64,000 bases of DNA from the NCBI GenBank assembly GCA_017429525.1, contig JAFROT010000013.1:186001-250000 (forward strand), in the 5' to 3' direction. Below are positions 42,662-51,255 of the stretch, in pieces. Under the pieces are notes generated by a model. The model was not told the DNA's origin. It saw only the letters and a list, made by a program, of their open reading frames with translations, and ran no database searches. A program made the position numbers and the translations under genes. Position 1 is the stretch's first letter, and every line of letters starts with the position of its first letter. This stretch comes from Bacteroidaceae bacterium (GTDB lineage: Bacteria; Bacteroidota; Bacteroidia; Bacteroidales; Bacteroidaceae).

Positions 42662-42697
42662 CCAAAAATGCATCACTAAATCACCCCTAAAACACCT

Positions 42698-42757
42698 AAT
42701 GCGTCACTCCTAATCACTTGAAACACAATACTCAGTGACGGAGTGACGCATTTTTTA
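42698..42757 (+). terminator. Terminator after the VirE gene
   Basis: AATGCGTCACTC (42698-42709) pairs perfectly with GAGTGACGCATT (42741-42752), continuing as CCCCTAA...TTAGGGG outside; the stem runs into a T stretch. The loop carries further TCACT/AGTGA words. Confidence 0.75.
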
Positions 42758-42826
42758 GGGGAAAAACACTAAGAGGGGATTTCAATACATCAATTGTCAG
42801 ATTTTATCCAACTACATCTGAAGCAC

Positions 42827-43234
42827 CTACTTTCTACCCGCCAAAATCTCCATCATCTCTGCCGGTGTCACAACAATAGGAGCGTGAGGGAAGTGCTTGG
42901 CATTGCCAGTTACCAGATAGGCATCCTGCTTCGAAAGTGCAACTTCGAAAAAAACAACATCCTTGGGATCTGGAAAGAACTCACCACTTAGGACACGTTC
43001 CCCACGAACCCCGTTCATAAGGATTCGATCAACTGCCTTTTTTACCAGATCTTCGGGTATGTGAAACTTCTCGCGTCTCAACACTTCGGAATACTCTTCG
43101 ATAATCTCCTCGTTGAAGACAGGTACTATTTTTCCTTGCAATACAGCCTCCCACACTTTTGAGGTTGCCGCTTGCAGATTCTTGCTAATATGTGCCGACA
43201 CGATGACGTTTGTGTCGATGACTGCATAAATCAT
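42827..43234 (-). CDS. PIN-domain toxin (ribonuclease)
   Basis: 135 residues with PIN acids: Asp7 (VIDTNVIVSA), Glu in NEEIIEEYSEVL, Asp in FPDPKDVVFFEVAL and the TGNAKHF end motif. It fits the 'putative toxin-antitoxin system toxin, PIN family' group, predicted Mg-dependent RNases. Its start overlaps the antitoxin gene by four bases, typical of toxin-antitoxin operons. Confidence 0.88.
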   Translation of the reverse strand: MIYAVIDTNVIVSAHISKNLQAATSKVWEAVLQGKIVPVFNEEIIEEYSEVLRREKFHIPEDLVKKAVDRILMNGVRGERVLSGEFFPDPKDVVFFEVALSKQDAYLVTGNAKHFPHAPIVVTPAEMMEILAGRK

Positions 43235-43539
43235 ATCGCACTCTTCTTTCGAGCAGCCATCTCTTCGCGAGCCTGCTTAATCTCCTCATCTATTTCATCC
43301 AGCGTGAGTTCTGGCGTATCGCTATTTACGACCTGAGCACGAAACTCACGAAACTTCCTCAGCGTCTCGTCTTCAGGAGTATATGCACCAACCCGGAAGG
43401 GTATACTACGTGTCTTCACCACAGCATTGGCAAAGATGTTAATAGCTGTATTAACGCTCATGCCAATCTCGTTACACAATTCGTTGAACTGCTTTTTCAG
43501 TTGCGAGTCCATACGGACGGTCATTGATACCTGTGCCAT
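43231..43539 (-). CDS. RelB/DinJ-family antitoxin
   Basis: 102 residues: ribbon-helix-helix N terminus (AQVSMTVRMDSQLKKQFNELCNEIGMSVNTAINIF) of the RelB/DinJ type and a charged helical tail (LDEIDEEIKQAREEMAARKK) that would wrap the toxin. The partner here is a PIN nuclease rather than RelE/YafQ. Promoter box TATATTTG at 43561-43568 lies just upstream, where the antitoxin would autoregulate. Confidence 0.87.
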   Translation of the reverse strand: MAQVSMTVRMDSQLKKQFNELCNEIGMSVNTAINIFANAVVKTRSIPFRVGAYTPEDETLRKFREFRAQVVNSDTPELTLDEIDEEIKQAREEMAARKKSAI

Positions 43540-43681
43540 AATTATACTATTTTATGGCTGCAAATATAGATGATTTATTTCATTTAGACATCATTTTGAC
43601 ATAATTATTATTAATCTTTCACAAATATTTCTGCTCCAAATGGCTAAGATGTCTCAAGACAGCACCTTGAAACTTGCCTGC

Positions 43682-44971
43682 CTACACCTGAAGCATTGAG
43701 TTGATGTCCGTCACGTACGACTGCCGGATGGTATATCCTTTGGGAGGATGCGTCAAGGCGAACTGGCTAATCTTCTCGGCTATATCCTGCCGTTCCGCTG
43801 CAATCTGGAACAAGATGTAAATCTCCTGTCCTTTCATCTTGTGCGGAGTATCTTCCAACTGTGATGCTGTGACAAGGCGAGGACCGGGCTTCAGCTCAAA
43901 AACGATGGGCGAGCGCAGTTTATGCAGCACAAGATACCGCGCATTCATAAATCCCTCGGCCAATGCGAGCGACCCGGAAGAGTCGCCCAGCCCTATGCCA
44001 TAGCGACAGACCTTGCGTATCTGCCCTGCTGTCTGTTCGCAATAGTTGTCATCAACAACCACGCACTTCCCAATGGGCATCTGCCCTTGCTTCTCTATCT
44101 GAGCGCCTATCTTATCTTGAGGATTATCCTCCAGCTTACATTCCGTCACATAGAAATGCTTGCGGAGTTCTTCAACTAAAGCTCCTTCGCCATTGTCTTT
44201 CCGCTCTATGGCGAGGGTGTAGATGCTCTTCTCGTTGGGTGTCCGATAGAGTTTTCCCAGCAGTTTCTGGAAATGCGTGGTGATGTATTGCTCGGAGTCG
44301 GCTGCATTATATCCCTTCATGGCATAGAATGTGTACCTTGCACTCAAGATCTCCTGCACTCTCTCACGGAAGCGTTTCCTCACGTCCGTCTTCCATGCCT
44401 GCTTGCTGGCTGCGTTGTTGCGGGCATACATGGCCAGCACAAAGAGGAAGTTCACGTCGTAATGGCTGAGCAACAACGTGTCGCGGTCGAACAGTCGGTC
44501 GCTGAACTGTGACGATTCATGCTGGTTCTGTCCCTCATGCAGACGGAGGTTCTCTGCGCCATAGTCCAGCCTCTCAAAGTCCACCTTTGCGCTGATGAAG
44601 AAGTTTGGCAGCACGTTGTACCCCTCTGTCCTGTCATCGCGCAGGCGTATTTTGTAACGTTCGTCCTTACATTTTGTCGTTCCTTTCAGCGCATCGAAGC
44701 TCCACTGTATCACGTTCTGGGCGTAGGTAAACTGCTTGCTGATAGAGTTCTCGCCCACAGGTGTACTGTACTTATAATATTTCGAGTCGCCAATGTAATA
44801 GACGGCAGTCTCTTCGCTTGTCGGCAACAGGATGTCGTCTATCCAGAGGTGGTCCACAATCTTCCCATCGCTTTGTTCGGCCAGCCGCTTGGGCAACTGG
44901 GCTCGGTCGGTGCCTATCAGTTCATCGATGATGGCTTCGAACAGATTGCAGGTGTCATTTTTCTCTATCTG
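43682..44971 (-). CDS. Restriction nuclease-like reading frame without a normal start
   Basis: The frame is open from 44971; the first usable codon is TTG at 44896 (giving 404 residues), although IEKNDTCNLFEAIIDELIGTDRAQL upstream also looks coding. A PD-(D/E)xK-like nuclease core is suggested by DDILLPTSEETAVYYIGDSKYYKYSTP; LlaJI/McrC-like nucleases are the nearest resemblance, uncertain. It is in the +1 frame relative to the upstream methylase, and removing one base from the T5 run at 44958-44962 would fuse them. It is GC-richer than the upstream genes. It may be a 5'-truncated remnant or a coupled second subunit. Confidence 0.6.
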   Translation of the reverse strand, partial: QIEKNDTCNLFEAIIDELIGTDRAQLPKRLAEQSDGKIVDHLWIDDILLPTSEETAVYYIGDSKYYKYSTPVGENSISKQFTYAQNVIQWSFDALKGTTKCKDERYKIRLRDDRTEGYNVLPNFFISAKVDFERLDYGAENLRLHEGQNQHESSQFSDRLFDRDTLLLSHYDVNFLFVLAMYARNNAASKQAWKTDVRKRFRERVQEILSARYTFYAMKGYNAADSEQYITTHFQKLLGKLYRTPNEKSIYTLAIERKDNGEGALVEELRKHFYVTECKLEDNPQDKIGAQIEKQGQMPIGKCVVVDDNYCEQTAGQIRKVCRYGIGLGDSSGSLALAEGFMNARYLVLHKLRSPIVFELKPGPRLVTASQLEDTPHKMKGQEIYILFQIAAERQDIAEKISQFALTHPPKGYTIRQSYVTDINSMLQV

Positions 44972-47522
44972 CTACCAATATCGGAACAAGCGTCAGAGCC
45001 TCCTCTATAAGTTCATATGCATTCTCTCTAAATAAAATCTCAGCCCATACTCTATCAACGTCACGGACTTGTGGAGAACGGAGGTTGATAAATTCGTTTA
45101 TCGGAGTTGACACTATTCGTTGTTTCTCTTCTTCTGACAATTCCGATGTGACAGGAACATGCAAAGGCTCATAATCTTCTTTCTCTAGTTTACGTAATCC
45201 TTTTCTGTTATTTCCATATGCCTCACACTCCAACTGATAAAAAATTGTAGAGAACCATGAAGCAAGTATCTTTGCCCCCATCTCATCAGCCTTAATAACA
45301 AAGAAGTTTGTCGAAACAAAGGTAGGGCGGTCACTTACGAATACGCGCCCATTGCTACGAATCATTCGTGGCAACATTACACTATTCGCAGGTGATACAC
45401 GTTTAGACTCCTTCTTTAATATTGCCACATAATCGTCAAGAGACTTTTTATCACGACGCTGCTTTTTGTTTTTCGCATTTTCTTCTTCAATGTACATATC
45501 CACGACTTTGCAAATCTGGCGGTCAGACATTCCATCGACATTGAAAAATAAAGATTCACCTGCTCCTAATGCTAACTTGTCGAACTTGGCATTGTTCAGC
45601 CCAGGAGCCAAATGACCCTTCATTTGTTTTCGCGCCTTGACAAAGAAGGGATTATTGGGTTTCATATAAAGAAGATCTGTACATCCGTCATTCCCGATTT
45701 TTCCTCGCTGATAATCTTTGAACTCGCTGTCTGAAAGTGTTGTCAGGAGTCTCGATGTAGCAATGTTAGTTTGAACGAAGTTCTGTGCATCACGCTTCGT
45801 CATATTGCCGATTTGCCAGCCATCATCTATCATCTGCACTAATTTCTCTTTCGGCAGCAGACAACCTTCAAATTGACTATTGATATTTGCAATCTCTTCT
45901 ACGCTGAACTCGGATTTCAAAATCTCAGAAACAGTACTGGCGTCTATTTCAGATATGATTTCGTTGCTATACAGATAGAGGATCCCGTTTGTATGAGTTC
46001 CTTTCACGCCGATGGCGATGGACGTGTTCTGTGTAACGCCTTCAAACAACTTTTCCTGTGGATAGTTGAAAATCAGTTGCAGCCCGAAATCATTCAAGAG
46101 CATAGTCCTGATAGCTCTACTTGCATCACCCTTTGTCGTAAAATGGGTGTTGGGAAGAATGACAGCTATGACTGTTCCGTCCTTTGCCAAAGTTGACACA
46201 AGCTCCACAAATGGGCCTTCAAGAGGCATTTGGCCACTTGTCGTTGTTGGATTACACCCTTTCAGTAGTCGGATTTTTCTGTATAGTTCAGCTTTCCTCG
46301 TCACACAATTCACTCCTGTTGCTGCAAGATAAGGAGGATTCATTACGATTGCCCTTACATGTTCGAACTCTACAGTTGGCAGGTCTGCAATGTTCATTGA
46401 CATGATCCGTGCTGTATTATCCTTTTCTATCGTAGAAGCAAATTTCAGTCCGATTCTAAGAGAAAGCAACTGCAATAGCCGCCTGTTGATGTCATTAGCT
46501 ATCAATTGAGACGGTTGTATATGTTCATATACATTTGCTGCTGCACAAAGAAGGCTGCCACTACCAGATGCGGGGTCCATAATCTTTTCGTTTGCCTTCA
46601 ACTCGCCTGTTATACATTTTACCAACCAAAGCATTAATATAGCTAAATCCGTATCTGTAGGCACTTCGCCCTCATGTTTATGCTCCTCAGACACCACTTT
46701 GTGCATGACGCTGGCAAGTTCATCGGCATCAACATATGTTTTACCCAAGTCAAATAATTGCTGCAAAAGCGTTCGACTGGTTTCAACATTTCGCTGTCTT
46801 GATGCCAATTCTGGCAAAGTGAAGACGTCCTTGAAGTTCACTTTTAAGCCCTCTCGACAAATCAGGTCAACCCTGTTTGACAATTGCGATATCGTTCTTA
46901 GTTCGTTTCGGTTTATCTTTGTGAACGAGCCTCGGATATATTCATAGAACAATGCCACCAGAGCTTTTTCCCACTCTATGTCTTTATCAAGCTTGTCATG
47001 TATTACATCAGCAAACTGCTTGAACGAAAGCATATACTTTCCACTGTCATTTTTTATAACGAAGATAAAGTGTGCGTATTGCTTTGTCAAGTCTGTTACA
47101 AACCGTTCCCGACTTACATCAGCAAATTTATGGTTGAGCGAGAAGCCAGGCTCAATAATCTGTTCGTAAACATTGGGGCGATCCTTGTCGAACTTGAAAA
47201 GACAGGAACTCTCAAGGTTTGTCAACAGATAGTATCTGCTTTCCAGCTCACTGTCTCTCAAAGACTGAACATAACTCATCGCTTGATATTGATAGCGGGT
47301 ACTATTGACAGCAGCAATAGTGCGTTTCACCTCAACCACACACAAAATCTTGTTAGTTTCCTTGCAAGCTATGACTAAGTCCATCTCAATAGTACCAACA
47401 TACCGATGGTGCTGCACTTCATAGTCCTTGTCTAGATTCAGTTGCCTCAATGCTCCTTCAAGAGCCTCCTTACATACAGGATGGAAGCACTCAACTTCTT
47501 TGTCTGTATTCTTTATCCACAT
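44955..47522 (-). CDS. Combined nuclease-N6-adenine methylase (type IIG/type I-like restriction-modification protein)
   Basis: 855 residues. The N terminus has a PD-(D/E)xK-like pattern (TIEMDLVIACKETNKILCVVEVKRT, about 44-68). The central methylase domain has SAM motif I MDPASGSGSLL (315-325) and catalytic NPPYL (395-399); the last 300 residues resemble a target-recognition region (YGNNRKGLRKLEKEDYEPLHVP). Such single-chain enzymes cut and methylate DNA. The gene starts 8 bases after the C5-methylase stop. Base composition is clearly AT-richer than most of the window, pointing to horizontal transfer. Confidence 0.8.
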   Translation of the reverse strand: MWIKNTDKEVECFHPVCKEALEGALRQLNLDKDYEVQHHRYVGTIEMDLVIACKETNKILCVVEVKRTIAAVNSTRYQYQAMSYVQSLRDSELESRYYLLTNLESSCLFKFDKDRPNVYEQIIEPGFSLNHKFADVSRERFVTDLTKQYAHFIFVIKNDSGKYMLSFKQFADVIHDKLDKDIEWEKALVALFYEYIRGSFTKINRNELRTISQLSNRVDLICREGLKVNFKDVFTLPELASRQRNVETSRTLLQQLFDLGKTYVDADELASVMHKVVSEEHKHEGEVPTDTDLAILMLWLVKCITGELKANEKIMDPASGSGSLLCAAANVYEHIQPSQLIANDINRRLLQLLSLRIGLKFASTIEKDNTARIMSMNIADLPTVEFEHVRAIVMNPPYLAATGVNCVTRKAELYRKIRLLKGCNPTTTSGQMPLEGPFVELVSTLAKDGTVIAVILPNTHFTTKGDASRAIRTMLLNDFGLQLIFNYPQEKLFEGVTQNTSIAIGVKGTHTNGILYLYSNEIISEIDASTVSEILKSEFSVEEIANINSQFEGCLLPKEKLVQMIDDGWQIGNMTKRDAQNFVQTNIATSRLLTTLSDSEFKDYQRGKIGNDGCTDLLYMKPNNPFFVKARKQMKGHLAPGLNNAKFDKLALGAGESLFFNVDGMSDRQICKVVDMYIEEENAKNKKQRRDKKSLDDYVAILKKESKRVSPANSVMLPRMIRSNGRVFVSDRPTFVSTNFFVIKADEMGAKILASWFSTIFYQLECEAYGNNRKGLRKLEKEDYEPLHVPVTSELSEEEKQRIVSTPINEFINLRSPQVRDVDRVWAEILFRENAYELIEEALTLVPILVADREK

Positions 47523-47530
47523 ACAGGTTT

Positions 47531-48553
47531 TTAGTTTAGATACTCTTTCAGTTTTGTTGCCAACACGTATGCCAGATGCGGCGGTACGGCATTGCCTACT
47601 ATCAGGTTTTTCCCCTGCTTTGATTTCGAGACAAACTCATAGCTATCAGGGAATGTCTGAAGACGCATTGCTTCTCTTAGGGTAATGATGCGATCATGCT
47701 TATAGTGAATATTGCACCCCACATTGGGTCGATTGAAATAGGTATTAATCGTGTATGCCGGTTTGTTTGGTAGCATACGCCCATAGCAAGTTGTGTGACC
47801 ACCGTCTCGCTTCAAGCGCTTTATCCTGACAGATGGCACATCGTCGGGTATATCCATATAGTTGCCTCCAGGCTTAACATGGGAACAGATATATTGGTCA
47901 AGTTTGCTCATCGTTGGATAATCGTGTTCAGAAATTCGCACTGAAGTACCCGCCATTGGCAAATCACCGATTGCCTCCTCAACGCTTACATATTTTTTCT
48001 TTCCGTCTGTTCCCTCATCGTTATGAGTAGTAACGGGAAATTCAAACTGCCCGTTTTTCAGGCCCACGATAATCACTCGCTTTCTCAGCTGTGGCACTCC
48101 GTAGTCGGCAGCATTCACCAAATGCCAAGAGACATGATAGCCTGCCTCTTCAAAGGTTTTGAGAAGACCATCAAGTATCTTATGTCCTTGTTTATCTTTT
48201 GCAGATATTAAACCAACTACATTCTCAAACAAAAAGGCTTTTGGCGTTACATGCTTGATAATGTCCAAATAACGCCAAACCAATCTGCCTCGTTCATCAT
48301 CGCATTGGCGTTTGCCTGCCAAAGAAAATGACTGACAGGGAGGGCCACCTATCACAATGTCAGCCTTGGGAATATCGTTGATGTCGATAGAAGTTATATC
48401 GCTACACAAAATTTCTTTTCCGACATTACGCTTATAGGTATTGACCGCATCTTGATTGTTGTCAATAGCCCAGACGATATCATATCCAGCCTGCTTGAAG
48501 CCGAGGTCAAGCCCCCCACCGCCAGAAAAAAGACTAACTGTTTTATTATTCAT
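47531..48553 (-). CDS. DNA (cytosine-5-)-methyltransferase
   Basis: 340 residues with the full C5-methylase motif set: SLFSGGGGLDLGF (I), GGPPCQSFSLAG with nucleophile Cys73 (IV), FENVVGL (VI), QLRKRVIIVGL (VIII) and GNAVPPHLAYVLA (X). It probably protects host DNA in the restriction operon, or modifies the second strand of an asymmetric site. ATG 48553 (MNNKTVSLFSGG) overlaps the stop of the upstream methylase gene by eight bases, so translation is coupled. Confidence 0.93.
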   Translation of the reverse strand: MNNKTVSLFSGGGGLDLGFKQAGYDIVWAIDNNQDAVNTYKRNVGKEILCSDITSIDINDIPKADIVIGGPPCQSFSLAGKRQCDDERGRLVWRYLDIIKHVTPKAFLFENVVGLISAKDKQGHKILDGLLKTFEEAGYHVSWHLVNAADYGVPQLRKRVIIVGLKNGQFEFPVTTHNDEGTDGKKKYVSVEEAIGDLPMAGTSVRISEHDYPTMSKLDQYICSHVKPGGNYMDIPDDVPSVRIKRLKRDGGHTTCYGRMLPNKPAYTINTYFNRPNVGCNIHYKHDRIITLREAMRLQTFPDSYEFVSKSKQGKNLIVGNAVPPHLAYVLATKLKEYLN

Positions 48554-49985
48554 AATGAGCAAGTCGTTTTGATTTCAATTCAAAATATTGTTCTTTAACA
48601 CCGCTGTATCCATAATAAGACGCCAAAAGGTTGGTGATGGCATCTATATGGCACTCGTCAGAAGACTTAACCAGTTCTTCGGTAAGTTGAACAAGCTTTA
48701 CTTTATCCTCTTCCTGAATAGTTTCGGGATGTGGCACCTTTATATCGTCGATATCATATTTCTGTAATTTAAGTAATCCTTTGCCATAGCTTTTGCCTAA
48801 ATCCTCCAATTGCCTATAAACATAATAATTGTTCAGAAGAGCCATTAGCAACAGCGAATTATAACGGCTGCTAATCATATAGAAATTATCTCTTACATTA
48901 CAGTTCTCAACGTTCAGAACAAATTTTAGGTTGTTTCGGACAATATAAGAGAAAACTATTTGGGCTGTTTCAGGTACGGTGATGTAATACCAAGGCTGGT
49001 CCTCGTTTATCAATGTTTTCAGCGTCAGAGGCTTCCCTTCCTTCAATATAACTTTTGCACTGTTTCCAAGATATATTTCCTCTTCCTCACTTAAAATATC
49101 GCTACTTTTAATAGCCAACAGCTTGTCTTGCCGGCAGTGCTTAGTTGTATAACCAGTACAGTCTTTAGGCGAAGAAAGAATGCTTACCAAGTGGGTTTGC
49201 GTGAAAAGAGGAGGATTGACAAAAAACTTATTGGCTCCTGTAGTTATACCTCGTCTTATACTGGCTACCGACCGAAGCCTTACCAGATTGCCTGATATCT
49301 CATTTTTTAAATGCCTTACATCTTCTATCAACAAACTATCGTCCTGTGTTATCCGCATTGTTTGGTAGCGTGTTTCTCCACGCATTCCCTTTATAAACTT
49401 TAGAATGCATACATCTACCATTGGTGAACCCTCAAAGGCTTCCCCTTCGACGTTAATGAAATCGGTGATGTATCCATGAAGCTTCATTTGCTCACAGAAT
49501 TGTTTGCCAACGGATGTATTAGTCCATGAGTTAGGGAAAATCGCTATCAGTTCGCCACCTTCGCGAAGCAACAGTATGGCCCGCAATATGAAATACATAT
49601 AGAGATTGGCTTTGCTGGATATATTCATTATCCAGCAAGCCGATTGTAACTTTTGCTTAGTGACACCTAGGGGTGCCAGTTTTTCAAGCTCTTCTTGACG
49701 CACGTATGGAGGATTCATAATGATGCCGTCAAAGGCCCCCTCGACATCAAAGAAATCACCATTCTTCAAGTGACAACGTGTTTCGTCAGGATTTCCAAAA
49801 GCAGCATACGAGACTTCGTCAATCTCTACGCCATAAACTACAAACTCAGTATTGGCAAGCAGGCTATTTACAAAGACACCACGACCGAAACAGGGGTCAA
49901 GCACACATGCCTTCCCCGTAATCGTGAATAGCCTTACCATGAAGTCGGCTACCGTTTGCTTTGTATATACCTGTCCTAAATTCAT
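48546..49985 (-). CDS. N6-adenine DNA methyltransferase (Eco57I/TaqI-like)
   Basis: 479 residues: SAM motif VLDPCFGRGVFVNSLL (28-43), catalytic NPPYV (91-95), then LREGGELIAIFPNSWTNTS and a C-terminal recognition-like region with repeated aromatic/hydrophobic segments (SRYNSLLLMALLNNYYVYRQLEDLGKSYGKGLLKLQKYDIDDIKVP). It is the first enzyme gene of the operon and overlaps a leader frame ending at 49982 by an ATGA junction. Low GC compared with flanks. Confidence 0.88.
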   Translation of the reverse strand: MNLGQVYTKQTVADFMVRLFTITGKACVLDPCFGRGVFVNSLLANTEFVVYGVEIDEVSYAAFGNPDETRCHLKNGDFFDVEGAFDGIIMNPPYVRQEELEKLAPLGVTKQKLQSACWIMNISSKANLYMYFILRAILLLREGGELIAIFPNSWTNTSVGKQFCEQMKLHGYITDFINVEGEAFEGSPMVDVCILKFIKGMRGETRYQTMRITQDDSLLIEDVRHLKNEISGNLVRLRSVASIRRGITTGANKFFVNPPLFTQTHLVSILSSPKDCTGYTTKHCRQDKLLAIKSSDILSEEEEIYLGNSAKVILKEGKPLTLKTLINEDQPWYYITVPETAQIVFSYIVRNNLKFVLNVENCNVRDNFYMISSRYNSLLLMALLNNYYVYRQLEDLGKSYGKGLLKLQKYDIDDIKVPHPETIQEEDKVKLVQLTEELVKSSDECHIDAITNLLASYYGYSGVKEQYFELKSKRLAHYE

Positions 49986-50215
49986 TCAACTATAATCTTT
50001 ATAATTTCATTGTACATTGACTCCCGTAAATCGTACTTTACAGGGTAGTTCAAGACACCCCAGCGGCACACTACGGAGTTGTATATAATACACTCCGTGG
50101 AGTTACCCCTGCAAAGTTCTTGATTGCCAATTCGATTGTGGTAGTTTCGATTAGACCAAAAACAAAGCGCGATAACGCCTTTCAATATGTAGTGCTCCAC
50201 CCTCTCCGGCTCCAC
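49982..50215 (-). other. Open leader frame in front of the restriction operon
   Basis: 77 codons (MEPERVEHYILKGVIALCFWSNRNYHNRIGN...) ending in an ATGA overlap with the methylase start. It covers the leader shared with 4.6 kb, where the matching DNA has frame-breaking length changes, so RNA structure rather than protein seems conserved there. A hairpin CGGAGTGTATTATATACAAC-TCCG lies at about 50073-50098. Confidence 0.35.
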
Positions 50216-50267
50216 TCTCCTCAGAGAGCATCAAGGCCGATATGGGCAGATAGCAGTGGCAAAGATA
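50100..50267 (-). promoter_or_regulatory. Promoter and leader of the restriction operon (copy 2)
   Basis: TATCTTTG at 50260-50267. The leader holds the same GAAACTACCACAATC block (50134-50148) and ACATATTG block (50182-50190) as copy 1, with the intervening hairpin AAAGGCG/CGCGCTTT. Outside these blocks identity is much lower. Confidence 0.6.
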
Positions 50268-50497
50268 CAACTTTTCTTTTTTCCCTCTCCTTTAAATCCC
50301 AAGAAACTGCAAGATCACTCTCTTTTTTAACCTCTTTTTCGATTAAAGGGGCGCAAAATCGAAGCTTAGATTAGCTGAAAGGAATAAAAACGCGATACCT
50401 TCACACTGGACAATGACTAATGCCCTGTGATGGGATGGGAACACTAATCACGAAGCAAGAAAAGGAGAAGAAAAGGAGAAGAAAAGGAGAAGAAAGT
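50268..50497. other. Intergenic stretch with purine repeat
   Basis: No gene. 50458-50495 is a (AAAAGGAGAAG)n purine tract next to the repeated terminator; a similar purine-rich tract precedes the second copy at 51200-51250. Confidence 0.5.
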
Positions 50498-50561
50498 ATG
50501 AGGGAGGTACCATTTGGCACGTTTTTCCATGAAAAAGCCCTCTGCGGGGAGGGCAGAGGGC
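50498..50561 (-). terminator. Repeated terminator cassette, copy 1
   Basis: 64 bases, nearly identical to 51256-51319 (one difference seen, TACC versus TGCC). Hairpin GCCCTCTGC...GCAGAGGGC is followed on the minus strand by T5, so it ends transcription of the DUF2442 gene. Confidence 0.85.
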
Positions 50562-50575
50562 AAGTGGTGATAAGA

Positions 50576-50875
50576 TTAGGATAACGGTTGTCCGTTATAG
50601 GTCGGAGCCTCTTCGGCAACGCGAAGTTGGTCAAGTGGTTCTTCACAAGCCGGGAGGTCATAAAGGTATTCAGGAGCGAAGTCAGCACCATTAGGCCATT
50701 CGATGGTATTGTACTTGATCGTGAATAACTTGAACTGAGCGAGATCCTTCAGAGGCTCAAAGACACGCCCGTTGAGCGAGGATTGTAGGTCAACAATCTT
50801 CGTGACGTGGTTATTGAACCAAAGCTTGATGCGATAACCAGAGACATATTCTGCTTTAACAATTTCCAGAAACAT
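50576..50875 (-). CDS. DUF2442-domain protein
   Basis: 99 residues: MFLEIVKAEYVSGYRIKLWFNNHVTKIVDLQSSL...FKLFTIKYNTIEWPNGADFAPEYLYDL, matching the DUF2442 pattern (strand-rich, with WPNGAD.APE.LY). Function unproven; the family is often encoded beside DUF4160, as here (10-base gap), and the pair is suspected to be toxin-antitoxin-like. Confidence 0.85.
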   Translation of the reverse strand: MFLEIVKAEYVSGYRIKLWFNNHVTKIVDLQSSLNGRVFEPLKDLAQFKLFTIKYNTIEWPNGADFAPEYLYDLPACEEPLDQLRVAEEAPTYNGQPLS

Positions 50876-50885
50876 AGCTTACTAA

Positions 50886-51143
50886 TCAACTAAGTGGGGC
50901 AATCTTTCCTAACGCGTCTCCCCTTTGCGCTCTTTCCCAACATTCTAACAACTCTTCACGGTGCAAGTCCAACCATTCTAATATCATCCTCAGAGCACGT
51001 CCTGGCATTTCGCCCTTAACCACTCCGTCCTTTATGCTGACAATAATCTTGTAATCACCATACCATGCATGGAAATGGGCTGGTGCGTGGTCAGAGAAAT
51101 TCATCAGAATGACAATTCCGTAAAAGAAGCTAATCTGTGGCAT
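50886..51143 (-). CDS. DUF4160-domain protein
   Basis: 85 residues: MPQISFFYGIVILMNFSDHAPAHFHAWYGDYKIIVSIKDGVVKGEMPGRALRMILEWLDLHREELLECWERA. HAPAHFHA is the DUF4160 hallmark. The ATG at 51143 is set by the promoter box TATCTTTG (51174-51181); the longer frame reads through the terminator cassette. It forms an operon with DUF2442. Confidence 0.87.
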   Translation of the reverse strand: MPQISFFYGIVILMNFSDHAPAHFHAWYGDYKIIVSIKDGVVKGEMPGRALRMILEWLDLHREELLECWERAQRGDALGKIAPLS

Positions 51144-51255
51144 AATTACATTGTGAATTATTCTATTCCGCGGCAAAGATAATGAAAAGTTTGGGAAAGG
51201 AAGAAGAGATAAGAGAAAAATAAGAAGAGAAAAGAGAAAAATGGGAGGGGAATTT

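Noticed and set aside
44955-49985. BREX, DISARM or Dnd defence system
   Set aside because: None of the hallmark genes (PglZ, DrmA/B, DndCDE, BrxC) are present; only methylases and nuclease-like domains were seen.
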